Origin: Adiantum capillus-veneris | Lineage: Eukaryota > Streptophyta > Polypodiopsida > Polypodiales > Pteridaceae | DNA length: 64,000 bases | Assembly (NCBI GenBank): GCA_014529385.2 | Contig: CM043942.1 | Location: forward strand, 58,405,340-58,469,339 | Direction: 5' to 3' | In this document: piece by piece, positions 34,296 through 43,679 of the stretch | How positions within the stretch are numbered: position 1 is the first letter of the stretch | Layout of the letters: the number at the start of each line of letters is the position of its first letter | Position numbers and translations under genes: made by a program | The notes under the pieces: generated by a model | Database searches by the model: none | Told to the model about the DNA's origin: nothing | What the model saw: the letters and a program-made list of their open reading frames with translations, nothing else

Positions 34296-37200
34296 ATGAA
34301 TTTGAGATCGGGCAGGAATCTCCGGAATAATCAACCAAAACAAGGGGAACCATCAAGTGTCATATCAACCGAGGGAAGTGTAAACCAAAGTTGGGTGCAA
34401 CCATTAGAGCCGATCTTTGAAGGAAGTGTCTCTGATACTTCTTCGGAGAGATCTTACGAGATTTTCACCGAAAACTTGGAACACTTGAACCTGAACAACA
34501 GAGAAAATATGGCAGCAGGATCATCAAACCCTTCCGCCACCATGAAGCTATTGTTCATAAAATACCAGTACGACAATGAGCAAGGTGCCAAGATCTACAA
34601 AGATGGAATGGACCGCTATTGTGTAAAGATAGAAGATAGACCTAGTGAGTTCAAGGACTTAGTGCCTGTGAGCTATAGCGGAGATAGATATCTAGATGAC
34701 GAGGGTACCATGTACTTGGTAGTCCTAAACCCTAACATTGTGGACAAGTGGGGATTGATGGGCACCAAAGCCAAAATAGATGAAGAACTCGAGGAGAAAG
34801 CACCAATAATGAACTTCCCTAATGCGAGGTTAAGAAGAGAGAATGAAACTACAAGGATCAACACTGATAACATCTATGTGGGGCTGTACAAATATAATAA
34901 TGGGGAGCAAGATCTCTATTATAGATGTGAAGAACCCTACACCAGAGAGTTGACAGACCAAAAAAGACTTTATGTCTTTACCTACACAGAGGGATCGGAA
35001 GTGAAAATTGCCGCTTACGATAAGTATGGCAGGCAATACTCAACAATGGGCAAGAAAGAATTAGAAGGATATACATACTTTGGGGGACCTCTACATCAGT
35101 ATTATGTTACTTCTAGCTCACATAGACCAGCACCAACAACTGGAGTGCAAAACTCAATGACAACAGGAGGACAAAGAACTCAGGTTGCTGACTCTTTCAG
35201 CCAACCTCAGTACTCGAAGCCCGGACCAATGGGATCATTACATTCCAGAGAGTCAATGGAGACGAATCGAGGTAGTGCAGTTCCAATCCCCACCTATACC
35301 ACTCCAGGTCCAAGGTTTGAAGCGGAACCATCACATTTACCTCCCAGTAGTAGATTCAGGGCAGAGGAACCAACAAGGGTAACCCATGAAGTTCATAGTG
35401 CTAGAGAAAGCTTTAGCCGAGACACAGGAGCAATAAGATTGGTAGCAGATCATAGACGTATGAGACCATCTCAAGTAGCCAAGTGTATGCCAAAGAAGTA
35501 TGGTGGTTCAGGAGATCCGTATGCACATGTGTCACTCTTTAAGCAAGTCTTAAGAGCTGAGCAGATAACAGATTTCCATACACAATACGAGGGATTTGGT
35601 CTTACTCTAGAAGGTACTGCATTGACATGGTTTCAACCAATGAACATAGGGGGATTCCATGACATTGACCATTTGCTAAGAGAGTTTGCTGAGGAATTCT
35701 CAAAACAAGGGATTAAGCACAATACGGTCTCACAAATATATGCTTTTAAACAGAGAGAACACGAAAAAGTGAAGGAAGCGTCACTTCGCTTCAAACAATA
35801 CATTGAGAGATGTCCAGTACGTGAACGACCACAAGATGACAGACTATCTGTTCTCTTTATTGAGGGACTGAGAAACGACACTCTCAAGAAGGACTTGCAC
35901 TTGAAAGCTTGTACAAGTTTCGAGCAAGTAACGAGAGAGGCATTGTACTTAGTGGATAACTGTACGATTTATGGAGAGGTGTCAGCGGATACAGATTTTG
36001 CATCCAGTAGCTCCTCCTCCGTAGCGAGCGAGACTACCACTAAAAAGAATGTTCAAACAACAACCGTGCCAAATGTAGAGCAAATGATAGAAGATGCTCT
36101 AAAAAGGATGGCACCATACCAAAAACCATTGCCAAAACCACTGAAATGGTGTGCGATTGAGCAAAAATGGACAAATCACCCAACAGAGGAGTGTTATTAC
36201 AACAAAGGGTATGTAAGGGAGCGCCAGTATGCACCTCCTGCTCAATTAGCACCACCTCAGATACATCCAGTACCTCGATACCCAACGGGAAATGTACCTG
36301 GACCTATGAGGATAGAAAGACCGCAACCGGTATTGGGACAACAACCACCTTTACCAGGAGCAAGACCAGTGGGCATTAGATATGCACCAACCTTAGAGAA
36401 TCAAGAAGAACAAGCCTTAGTGCCTGTTCGAGCCTATTATGAAGAATCGGGTGCACACATGTCTCCGACAGTGTATTACCCACCAGAAGAACCAAAACAA
36501 CCAGAGCCATGGGGCATGATGGGGAATGTTGGAACACCAACAGTTACAAGTGCTTCTGATGAAGAGAGATACAATTTGGACGCAAGAACCTTGATGTTCA
36601 TAGCTCATGGAGGGTTAACAGGACAAAGACCATCATATCCACAAAGGACGAATCAAGCGAGACCAAGACCAGCACTAGGACCCTGTTACAAGTGTGGAGG
36701 TGACCATCTGATGAATGTTTGCCCACATACGGAAATCATTCGAATTAACGCGTATTGCACTGAGTGTGGGGTTACTCACTTCATTGAGGATTGTTCAAAG
36801 AATCCAAACAAAGTGCAAAAGACGACATTGAATATGCTAGAAACTATTCCTACCAGCAGTGGGTCTGAAAATGAAACTCTGATACCAACGCAAGTTGTTA
36901 CTAGAGCTCAAGCTAAGAAAACCACTGGAGAACGTGAGAATGGAAAGTTAGCGACTGACGTAGTTAGTCAAGGACCGCGGAGTCAGAAAAACACATGGAA
37001 AGCTAGAAAAGCACGCATGAAGTTGAGAAAAGAACGTGAAGACGCTATTCTAGCTGAGGAACTAAAGCAAACTAAAGCTAGATTAGAAAAACTTGAGAGT
37101 CAAAACGGGAAACGAGAGATGAGCCCGGAAAGAACGAAACAAAAGAGTATCAAAGAAACAACGAGCTTAAGCTCCGGGGGATCAGTGCTAGTGGACAAGG

Positions 37201-40200
37201 TACACGAACCATTGGACGCACTGATGAGAGCTTACGAAGCTAGGTTAAGGAACAACCAAACACAAGAACAGAGGTGGATGACATACCCAAACGCGGAATT
37301 GGAAAAGCAGAGACTTGAAATGTGCCAGAGAATGATCGAGACTGCACAAGCCTTATTAGAACCACCAAAAGAAACAATGAATTGTGGAAAGGAAAACCCA
37401 ATTCAGCAAGAGACTATCGTTTCACGGGTAGCTGAAAAGACTCCTAGTGCACAAAAGCCTGAAGATACACAAAAGGATGACCGCATAGTATTGAACACAA
37501 CCGATCAGGAGATAGAGAGTTTTCATCCAGTCATACAGAGGATTTACGGAAAAGATGAGGATTACAATGAATTTTGGAAACAAGTGAGAGAGGCAAACTT
37601 TGCAAACGAGCTAAGTTGCCAAGCTAATCAGACAAATTGGGAAAAGGACATCAGGAATCCTCCCATAGTGGAATTTGAGGCAGGATCTCAAGTAGACTTG
37701 GATCTGCAATCTTACTGGGGAGATGGGGGCTCTGTTAGAACAATGGAGAGCAAACCTCATTCACTGAAAACCTTACCTTCATACTTAGGAGAGTATGAAG
37801 CAAAATCCGAGATTAGAGCACTTCCCTCACGAAAAATCTCATCAGAAAAAGTCATGGACTCGCAAGGATTGATAGAGATTTTGTCAACACCAGTGACATG
37901 CACTATCACTCTAGCTGAGCTTTTGAGGCTAAGACCACATATGTGGACCACTGTAGGAAAATGCTTGGAGAAATTCGGGATAAAAGATCCAACATCGAGA
38001 CTGCAAGAGAGCATTGAGGAGCTGAGCAAGCCACAAAAGAACGCTAAGCCGGTACCCTTAAACAAGGTCGGAGAGTATTGCGAAGGTGAAGAGGGGAATA
38101 CAACCTTACCAGTTGAATTCCAAGGAGTGAACACGATGGCAATACTAGACAGCGGAGCTGGGGTAGCCATTGCTACAAAAGAAATCTGGAAAAAATGGGG
38201 GAAACCAGCAATAAGGAAGACTAGGTTGAAACTCCAATTAGCAGATGGACACATGGAGAAACCTATGGGGTTATTAGAGAAAGTTGTAGTGACTTCTTGC
38301 GGCATTGAATACGAACATACTTTCGCCATTGTCGATTTTGGCAAGGAGAATAACTATGATATCATACTGGGAAGACCATTCATGAGACAGTTGAAAATGG
38401 TCCAAGATTGGGGCTACGATCACATATACTTGAGAAATATGGAAACCACTACACGTGTGAACCTGAAAGACCATAGCTACAAAGATGTGAACCGAACACC
38501 GGTAGAGGAGTTTGATTCAGCTACTTTGGCGGGATCCGAATTTCCAGCTTGGTTAGGTAAACCCAAGGAGTTATGGATGTGTGGAGCTTCGAAATGTGGA
38601 AGTCTGAAACGAGAAGAATGTGTTTTAGAAAGGGCTATCGAAGACGAAACTTATGTAGGAGAACCCTTTCCAGAGGATACGTTTGAACCATTAGAGTGGA
38701 CACACATTCTAGCAACCCTAGATGTTTGTGCAATTCCGGATGGTCCCACAACGAAATTTTGCGACAAGGACGGGTACGACGTGGTTCCGTATTTCATGTT
38801 GAGAACTGTACTCAAAAAAGAAACTGAAAAGAACGATACACTGGAAAAGGAAGATGAAGAAGAGGTGTTTCACGACATTCCCGATCATCCTGAGTGGGGA
38901 AATGAAGCAGACAACGAGTCAACGGATGATTCCAGCGGAAATGAAGAAACTATAACGGATGTCCGATTTTATGATTTTCCGAACCAAACTAAACAACGCC
39001 AGAAACACTATAGAGCAAAGAAAAAAACAAAAGGGGTTAGAACCAATCCGATGCCTAGAATAAGAGGAAAAAATCAATTCCTAATGCTAGTAAAGGCTGA
39101 AGATTGTGTTAAGTATAAGATTTCTGAAAGAATGAGAGGCAGAGATCAAAAGAGCTTACGAAAAGACAAAAGAGGCTCAAGAAATCAAGTTCAAAATAAT
39201 GGAACGGAAACTGAAACAGAAAAATCAGAAAAGAACAAGCGCAACAGAGAATACACGGAGTCCAAGTTAGAACGTAGAAACAAGTACAGAGAGCTCAAGA
39301 AAACTCTGAAAGAAGTTTGGACTACAGAAATTGAGAGTGGAGAGGACAAAAACGCCAAAATCAAGGAAAACATGGATGTTCCCTCTCACTATAGGAAATT
39401 CACAATAGAGGATAGGAAGGTGATATTAACCCCACCTATTCGAGAGAGGAAGGAGAACGAATCTTATGACGGACCGGAGGATGCAAAAAAAGTTGATTTA
39501 GCAGCTCCAGGTGAGACGCCTAGACCGGTGTACATAGCCACAGATTTGTCTCCAAGCGAGGAAGAGAGACTTTTGAGTCTTCTCAGAGAGTATAGGGATG
39601 TGTTTGCATGGTCTTATAAGGACTTAAAGGGAGTTGACCCATCGATATGCCAACACACAATCCCACTGAAACAAGACGCAAAGCCTAGCAGACAGAGACC
39701 ATACACATATAATGATACGTTTGCTAAGCGAATCAAAGAAGAGATAGATAAGCTAATGGAAGCTGAATTCATATACGAGATTGAACACACTGATTGGGTA
39801 TCTCCGATTGTGGTAGTACCTAAGAAGAACGGAAAACTCCGAGTGTGTGTCAACCTAAAGAAAGTGAATGCTGCAACAATCAGGGACAATTATCCCCTGC
39901 CGATAACTGATCATGTTCTAGAGCGTGTATCAGGGAAAACAGCATACTCCTTTCTTGATGGTTTTTCAGGATATAACCAGCTAGCCATAGCATTGGAAGA
40001 TCAACATAAAACAGCTTTTGCAACGGAGTGGGGAATTTATGCTTATCGGGTTATGCCTTTTGGTCTAACCAATGCTCCCGCAACCTTCCAGAGGCTGATG
40101 ACGCATGCTTTCAAAGAATACTTAAGGCTGTTTCTCGAAATATACATGGATGACTTATGTGTACATTCTCTACTGAGAGATGAGCATCTAGAACACCTAA

Positions 40201-43200
40201 GAAAAGTATTTGAGAAATGTAGGACATATCGCATTTGTCTCAATCCTGAGAAATGTGTGTTTATTGTCCGACAGGGCAGAATTCTGGGACATATTGTCTC
40301 ACAAAACGGAATATCCACGGATTTAGAGAAGATAAAAGTTATAGTGAATATGCCTAGACCAACCAATGCGAAACAAGTACAGAGCTTTATGGGACATTGT
40401 GGATATTATAGACGATTCATTTACATGTACGCTATAATAGGCCAACCACTTTACAGGCTAATAGTGAACTTTGAATGGACAGAGGAATGTGAGGAATCAT
40501 TCAAGAAATTGAAAGAGGCACTCATTACCGCTCCAGTCTTGAAATCACCAGATTGGGAGAAGATATTCCATGTGCACATAGATGCTTCGGCATATGCAAT
40601 AGGATGCATTCTAGCTCAGCCAGAAGAAGGAAACATGGATTTTCCTATCTGTTACGCCAGTCGACAGCTCAACAATGCAGAGAAGAATTACACCACAACA
40701 GAGCGAGAAGGATTAGGAATGATCTATGCTGTGAAGAAATTTCGGCATTATCTTCTAGCCAACAAGTTTGTGTTTTTTACGGATCACCAAGCCTTGCTCT
40801 ACCTAGTGAATAAACCATGCAATACCGGGAGAATAGTGAGATGGTTCATTATCTTACTGGAATTCGACTTCACGGTAGTAGTAAAGAAAGGAAAAACACA
40901 TCTTAGAGCTGATCATCTTTCGCGATTGACGAATGGAGAAGACCCTATAGGAGTAGATGACGACATGCCAGACGAGTACTTGTTCAACATAGAAATGATA
41001 CCTAAGTGGTCTCAAAATGTCGTTGACCTATTAACCTATGGAGGAGATTTCGATAGAAGAGAATACAACCTGAAACATATTGCTATTCAGCAATCCAAGA
41101 ATCTTCAATTGATTGCAGGAAGGTTGTATCAATTGGGAAATGATCATGTTTTACGACTATGCATCAATCCTGAGGAATATAATATATATCTGTGCGAAGC
41201 ACATGTTCAGGAATGTGCATTTCATTGTTCAAGAAGGAACACATATAGGAATTTATTACAATTGGGAGTCTATTGGCCAGGAATGAAAGAAAGCGTACAT
41301 GAATATGTCACTGTATGTATTGTCTGCTCATCAAAACCTCCAGCTGAGTATTCGACATTATATCAGACAATGATCGCTCCAGAATGGAGTCAGTATATTG
41401 TTGAATATCTCACAAATAGAACTTTCCCAGAAGGAACGTCAAAAGCTCGTCAGAAATCTGTAGAGACAGAAGCTAGAGATTACGCTTTAATAGGAGATCA
41501 ACTCTATAAGAGAGGTAAAGACAACCAGCTTAGGATTTGCGCATCAGAGTCTGAGTATGTGATGATCCTGGAGCAAGCTCATGGAGGAGTAGGTGGAGGC
41601 CATTTCTCAGGTGATAAGACAGCAAAACTTGTCTTAGCCGCAGGAATATGGTGGCCAACATTACATATGGACGCTGAGGAATACGTTAAAAGGTGTGATG
41701 ACTGTCAGCGGACCAAAGTACCACTTAAAAGAGATGATATGCCGCTTAGACCAATGATGGGGGCAAGAGCTTTTGCAAAATGGGGGATTGATTATGTTGG
41801 ACCCATTTCGCCTCCTGCATATAAGACTCATACACAATACATCATTGTGGCTACAGACTATCTAACAAAGTGGGTCGAAGCAAAGGCAACTCAAAAAGCA
41901 GATGCCAGGACCACGGCACAATTTCTATATGAATACGTCTTTGTACGATATGGATTGCCAATAGAAATTGTGAGTGATCGAGGCACACATTTCATAAATG
42001 AAGTGATAGAGATCCTTCTAGATGAATTCATGGTAATCCATAGGAAATCAGCCCCGTATCATCCACAAGCAAACGGACAAGCTGAAGCAACAAACAAAAC
42101 CATATGCACGGTCCTCACGAAGATTGTATCTAAGTCGAGAACTGACTGGGACCAAAAGTTGCATTCAACATTATGGGCATATAGGGTGGCGTATAAAACA
42201 TCCATAGGAACGACCCCATATAACATGGTTTTTGGGCTAAATGCTATCTTACCAATAGAATTCTTGATTTCAACCTTAAGGGTGGCTAAGGATCTAGAGT
42301 GGACAGGGCACGAGCTCTCTGATAGAATAGATGACCTAGAAAAGCTAGATGAGCTTCGCCTAAAAGCAGTAGCTTCTATCTACGCTCAAAAAAGGCGACA
42401 AAAGGAATTTTTTGATAAGCATGTGCGGACTAAAGAGTTTAAAGTTGGGGACTATGTCCTAGTTTACACTCTGAAACAGCATGCTAAGAAGCTTAAAAAG
42501 CGAGAGATGGGACCTCTGGTGATTAAAGATCTATCACCAAGTGGAGCCGTCAAGCTTGCTACATTAGACGGAGAAGAAATGCCCAATTGGATTAGTGGAT
42601 GCAGAGTGAAAAAGTATCTGTTGCCGCTAACACAAGACATGCTTCTCAAAATACATCAAGAAAAGCTGCGTGTCCAGAAAAAGAAAAAGATTGTGGAGGA
42701 AGCGCAAGCCGAGGCGAAGGAAAGCATGGAGAAAAGAAGACTACTGCGTCAGAAACAGCGCAATGAAGGAGCAATGCGAATAAACGCAGTTAGTATAACA
42801 GAAATGGATAATGACAAAGAAGAACCCATCATTGAATGCAAAGTAGGAACCAACCAAATCAAAGTCAGAGCACTATTGGATTCAGGAGCTCAAGCTAACC
42901 TACTTTCACTCAGTTTGTATAGACAATTGACAAATGACACTAAACTAACTACTGCCAAGCAAGAGTTAAAGAGTTACTCTGAGAATGCAATCAAAACTGT
43001 CGGATGCACAGTTTTACATATACAGATTAACCAATATGTGTATCCTCATATGTTTTACGTGGTTGAAGACCACGCTACACAACATCCATTATTGCTAGGA
43101 CAACCATGGCAGAAGCAATACAATGCAATGATTGACTGGAGTTCTAAATCAGTGCTTATCAAATACGAAGGTGAAAGTCAATCAGTTAAGTTCACCAAAG

Positions 43201-43679
43201 GAGCAGAGCCAACTCCAAAAGAAGTATCCAAGAGGGCGTCCACAAGAGCACGCCGAAAACTAGAAATAGTTTCAGAACCTGAAGAGGCCGTGGACGAGCC
43301 GCTCAAGAAGAAAGTGAAGAAGAAGGCCGATCCCAAGCAGACCAAAAGTCAAAAAGCCGCAAGAATGGAAAGGCTGGTGGAGCAGTTTAGAGCGGAAAGA
43401 GCTCTAAAGGGGGACTTCGAAGAAATGTGGGTGCCAGACCCCAGTAAAGTCGGAACCAGCTCAGCCAGGCCACATGTTGATCAATATGATCAATATATTA
43501 GAGCTTATGAGGAGTCGGAGGCCATATTGGAGCAGAATCCTGTCGAGCCTTATACTGAAGAGGAAGTACAGCTTTTAAAAGCTGAGCTGCAAAAGGACGA
43601 CAAGGGGAAGAAGAAGCAGAGGAGTCTACTGATCCTCAAGAGAAAGACGGGCAAGCAAACAAAGGGAAAGCCAAGATGA
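34296..43679 (+). CDS. Element G ORF1: gag-protease-RT-RNase H-integrase-second protease polyprotein (about 3,127 aa)
   Basis: First ATG 34296 (M-N-L-R-S-G-R-N-L, as in F). The frame is also open upstream to 34257, without an ATG. Order: gag core 35490-35965. Knuckles C-Y-K-C-G-G-D-H-L-M-N-V-C (36684-36722) and C-T-E-C-G-V-T-H-F-I-E-D-C (36756-36794). Protease 1, A-I-L-D-S-G-A-G (DSG 38148-38156), I-L-G-R-P-F-M. A charged linker. RT about 39750-40400 with Y-M-D-D at 40143-40154. RNase H 40570-40925 with I-D-A-S, T-E-R-E-G, F-T-D-H and R-A-D-H. Two HX6HX30CX2C domains (41202-41327 and about 41580-41712). Integrase core with G-I-D-Y-V-G-P, V-S-D-R-G-T-H-F, G-Q-A-E-A-T-N. GPY/F-like module about 42440-42630. 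Protease 2, A-L-L-D-S-G-A-Q (DSG 42879-42887), L-L-L-G-Q-P-W. A Lys-rich NLS-like tail. No stop or shift. Confidence 0.95.
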   Translation: MNLRSGRNLRNNQPKQGEPSSVISTEGSVNQSWVQPLEPIFEGSVSDTSSERSYEIFTENLEHLNLNNRENMAAGSSNPSATMKLLFIKYQYDNEQGAKIYKDGMDRYCVKIEDRPSEFKDLVPVSYSGDRYLDDEGTMYLVVLNPNIVDKWGLMGTKAKIDEELEEKAPIMNFPNARLRRENETTRINTDNIYVGLYKYNNGEQDLYYRCEEPYTRELTDQKRLYVFTYTEGSEVKIAAYDKYGRQYSTMGKKELEGYTYFGGPLHQYYVTSSSHRPAPTTGVQNSMTTGGQRTQVADSFSQPQYSKPGPMGSLHSRESMETNRGSAVPIPTYTTPGPRFEAEPSHLPPSSRFRAEEPTRVTHEVHSARESFSRDTGAIRLVADHRRMRPSQVAKCMPKKYGGSGDPYAHVSLFKQVLRAEQITDFHTQYEGFGLTLEGTALTWFQPMNIGGFHDIDHLLREFAEEFSKQGIKHNTVSQIYAFKQREHEKVKEASLRFKQYIERCPVRERPQDDRLSVLFIEGLRNDTLKKDLHLKACTSFEQVTREALYLVDNCTIYGEVSADTDFASSSSSSVASETTTKKNVQTTTVPNVEQMIEDALKRMAPYQKPLPKPLKWCAIEQKWTNHPTEECYYNKGYVRERQYAPPAQLAPPQIHPVPRYPTGNVPGPMRIERPQPVLGQQPPLPGARPVGIRYAPTLENQEEQALVPVRAYYEESGAHMSPTVYYPPEEPKQPEPWGMMGNVGTPTVTSASDEERYNLDARTLMFIAHGGLTGQRPSYPQRTNQARPRPALGPCYKCGGDHLMNVCPHTEIIRINAYCTECGVTHFIEDCSKNPNKVQKTTLNMLETIPTSSGSENETLIPTQVVTRAQAKKTTGERENGKLATDVVSQGPRSQKNTWKARKARMKLRKEREDAILAEELKQTKARLEKLESQNGKREMSPERTKQKSIKETTSLSSGGSVLVDKVHEPLDALMRAYEARLRNNQTQEQRWMTYPNAELEKQRLEMCQRMIETAQALLEPPKETMNCGKENPIQQETIVSRVAEKTPSAQKPEDTQKDDRIVLNTTDQEIESFHPVIQRIYGKDEDYNEFWKQVREANFANELSCQANQTNWEKDIRNPPIVEFEAGSQVDLDLQSYWGDGGSVRTMESKPHSLKTLPSYLGEYEAKSEIRALPSRKISSEKVMDSQGLIEILSTPVTCTITLAELLRLRPHMWTTVGKCLEKFGIKDPTSRLQESIEELSKPQKNAKPVPLNKVGEYCEGEEGNTTLPVEFQGVNTMAILDSGAGVAIATKEIWKKWGKPAIRKTRLKLQLADGHMEKPMGLLEKVVVTSCGIEYEHTFAIVDFGKENNYDIILGRPFMRQLKMVQDWGYDHIYLRNMETTTRVNLKDHSYKDVNRTPVEEFDSATLAGSEFPAWLGKPKELWMCGASKCGSLKREECVLERAIEDETYVGEPFPEDTFEPLEWTHILATLDVCAIPDGPTTKFCDKDGYDVVPYFMLRTVLKKETEKNDTLEKEDEEEVFHDIPDHPEWGNEADNESTDDSSGNEETITDVRFYDFPNQTKQRQKHYRAKKKTKGVRTNPMPRIRGKNQFLMLVKAEDCVKYKISERMRGRDQKSLRKDKRGSRNQVQNNGTETETEKSEKNKRNREYTESKLERRNKYRELKKTLKEVWTTEIESGEDKNAKIKENMDVPSHYRKFTIEDRKVILTPPIRERKENESYDGPEDAKKVDLAAPGETPRPVYIATDLSPSEEERLLSLLREYRDVFAWSYKDLKGVDPSICQHTIPLKQDAKPSRQRPYTYNDTFAKRIKEEIDKLMEAEFIYEIEHTDWVSPIVVVPKKNGKLRVCVNLKKVNAATIRDNYPLPITDHVLERVSGKTAYSFLDGFSGYNQLAIALEDQHKTAFATEWGIYAYRVMPFGLTNAPATFQRLMTHAFKEYLRLFLEIYMDDLCVHSLLRDEHLEHLRKVFEKCRTYRICLNPEKCVFIVRQGRILGHIVSQNGISTDLEKIKVIVNMPRPTNAKQVQSFMGHCGYYRRFIYMYAIIGQPLYRLIVNFEWTEECEESFKKLKEALITAPVLKSPDWEKIFHVHIDASAYAIGCILAQPEEGNMDFPICYASRQLNNAEKNYTTTEREGLGMIYAVKKFRHYLLANKFVFFTDHQALLYLVNKPCNTGRIVRWFIILLEFDFTVVVKKGKTHLRADHLSRLTNGEDPIGVDDDMPDEYLFNIEMIPKWSQNVVDLLTYGGDFDRREYNLKHIAIQQSKNLQLIAGRLYQLGNDHVLRLCINPEEYNIYLCEAHVQECAFHCSRRNTYRNLLQLGVYWPGMKESVHEYVTVCIVCSSKPPAEYSTLYQTMIAPEWSQYIVEYLTNRTFPEGTSKARQKSVETEARDYALIGDQLYKRGKDNQLRICASESEYVMILEQAHGGVGGGHFSGDKTAKLVLAAGIWWPTLHMDAEEYVKRCDDCQRTKVPLKRDDMPLRPMMGARAFAKWGIDYVGPISPPAYKTHTQYIIVATDYLTKWVEAKATQKADARTTAQFLYEYVFVRYGLPIEIVSDRGTHFINEVIEILLDEFMVIHRKSAPYHPQANGQAEATNKTICTVLTKIVSKSRTDWDQKLHSTLWAYRVAYKTSIGTTPYNMVFGLNAILPIEFLISTLRVAKDLEWTGHELSDRIDDLEKLDELRLKAVASIYAQKRRQKEFFDKHVRTKEFKVGDYVLVYTLKQHAKKLKKREMGPLVIKDLSPSGAVKLATLDGEEMPNWISGCRVKKYLLPLTQDMLLKIHQEKLRVQKKKKIVEEAQAEAKESMEKRRLLRQKQRNEGAMRINAVSITEMDNDKEEPIIECKVGTNQIKVRALLDSGAQANLLSLSLYRQLTNDTKLTTAKQELKSYSENAIKTVGCTVLHIQINQYVYPHMFYVVEDHATQHPLLLGQPWQKQYNAMIDWSSKSVLIKYEGESQSVKFTKGAEPTPKEVSKRASTRARRKLEIVSEPEEAVDEPLKKKVKKKADPKQTKSQKAARMERLVEQFRAERALKGDFEEMWVPDPSKVGTSSARPHVDQYDQYIRAYEESEAILEQNPVEPYTEEEVQLLKAELQKDDKGKKKQRSLLILKRKTGKQTKGKPR

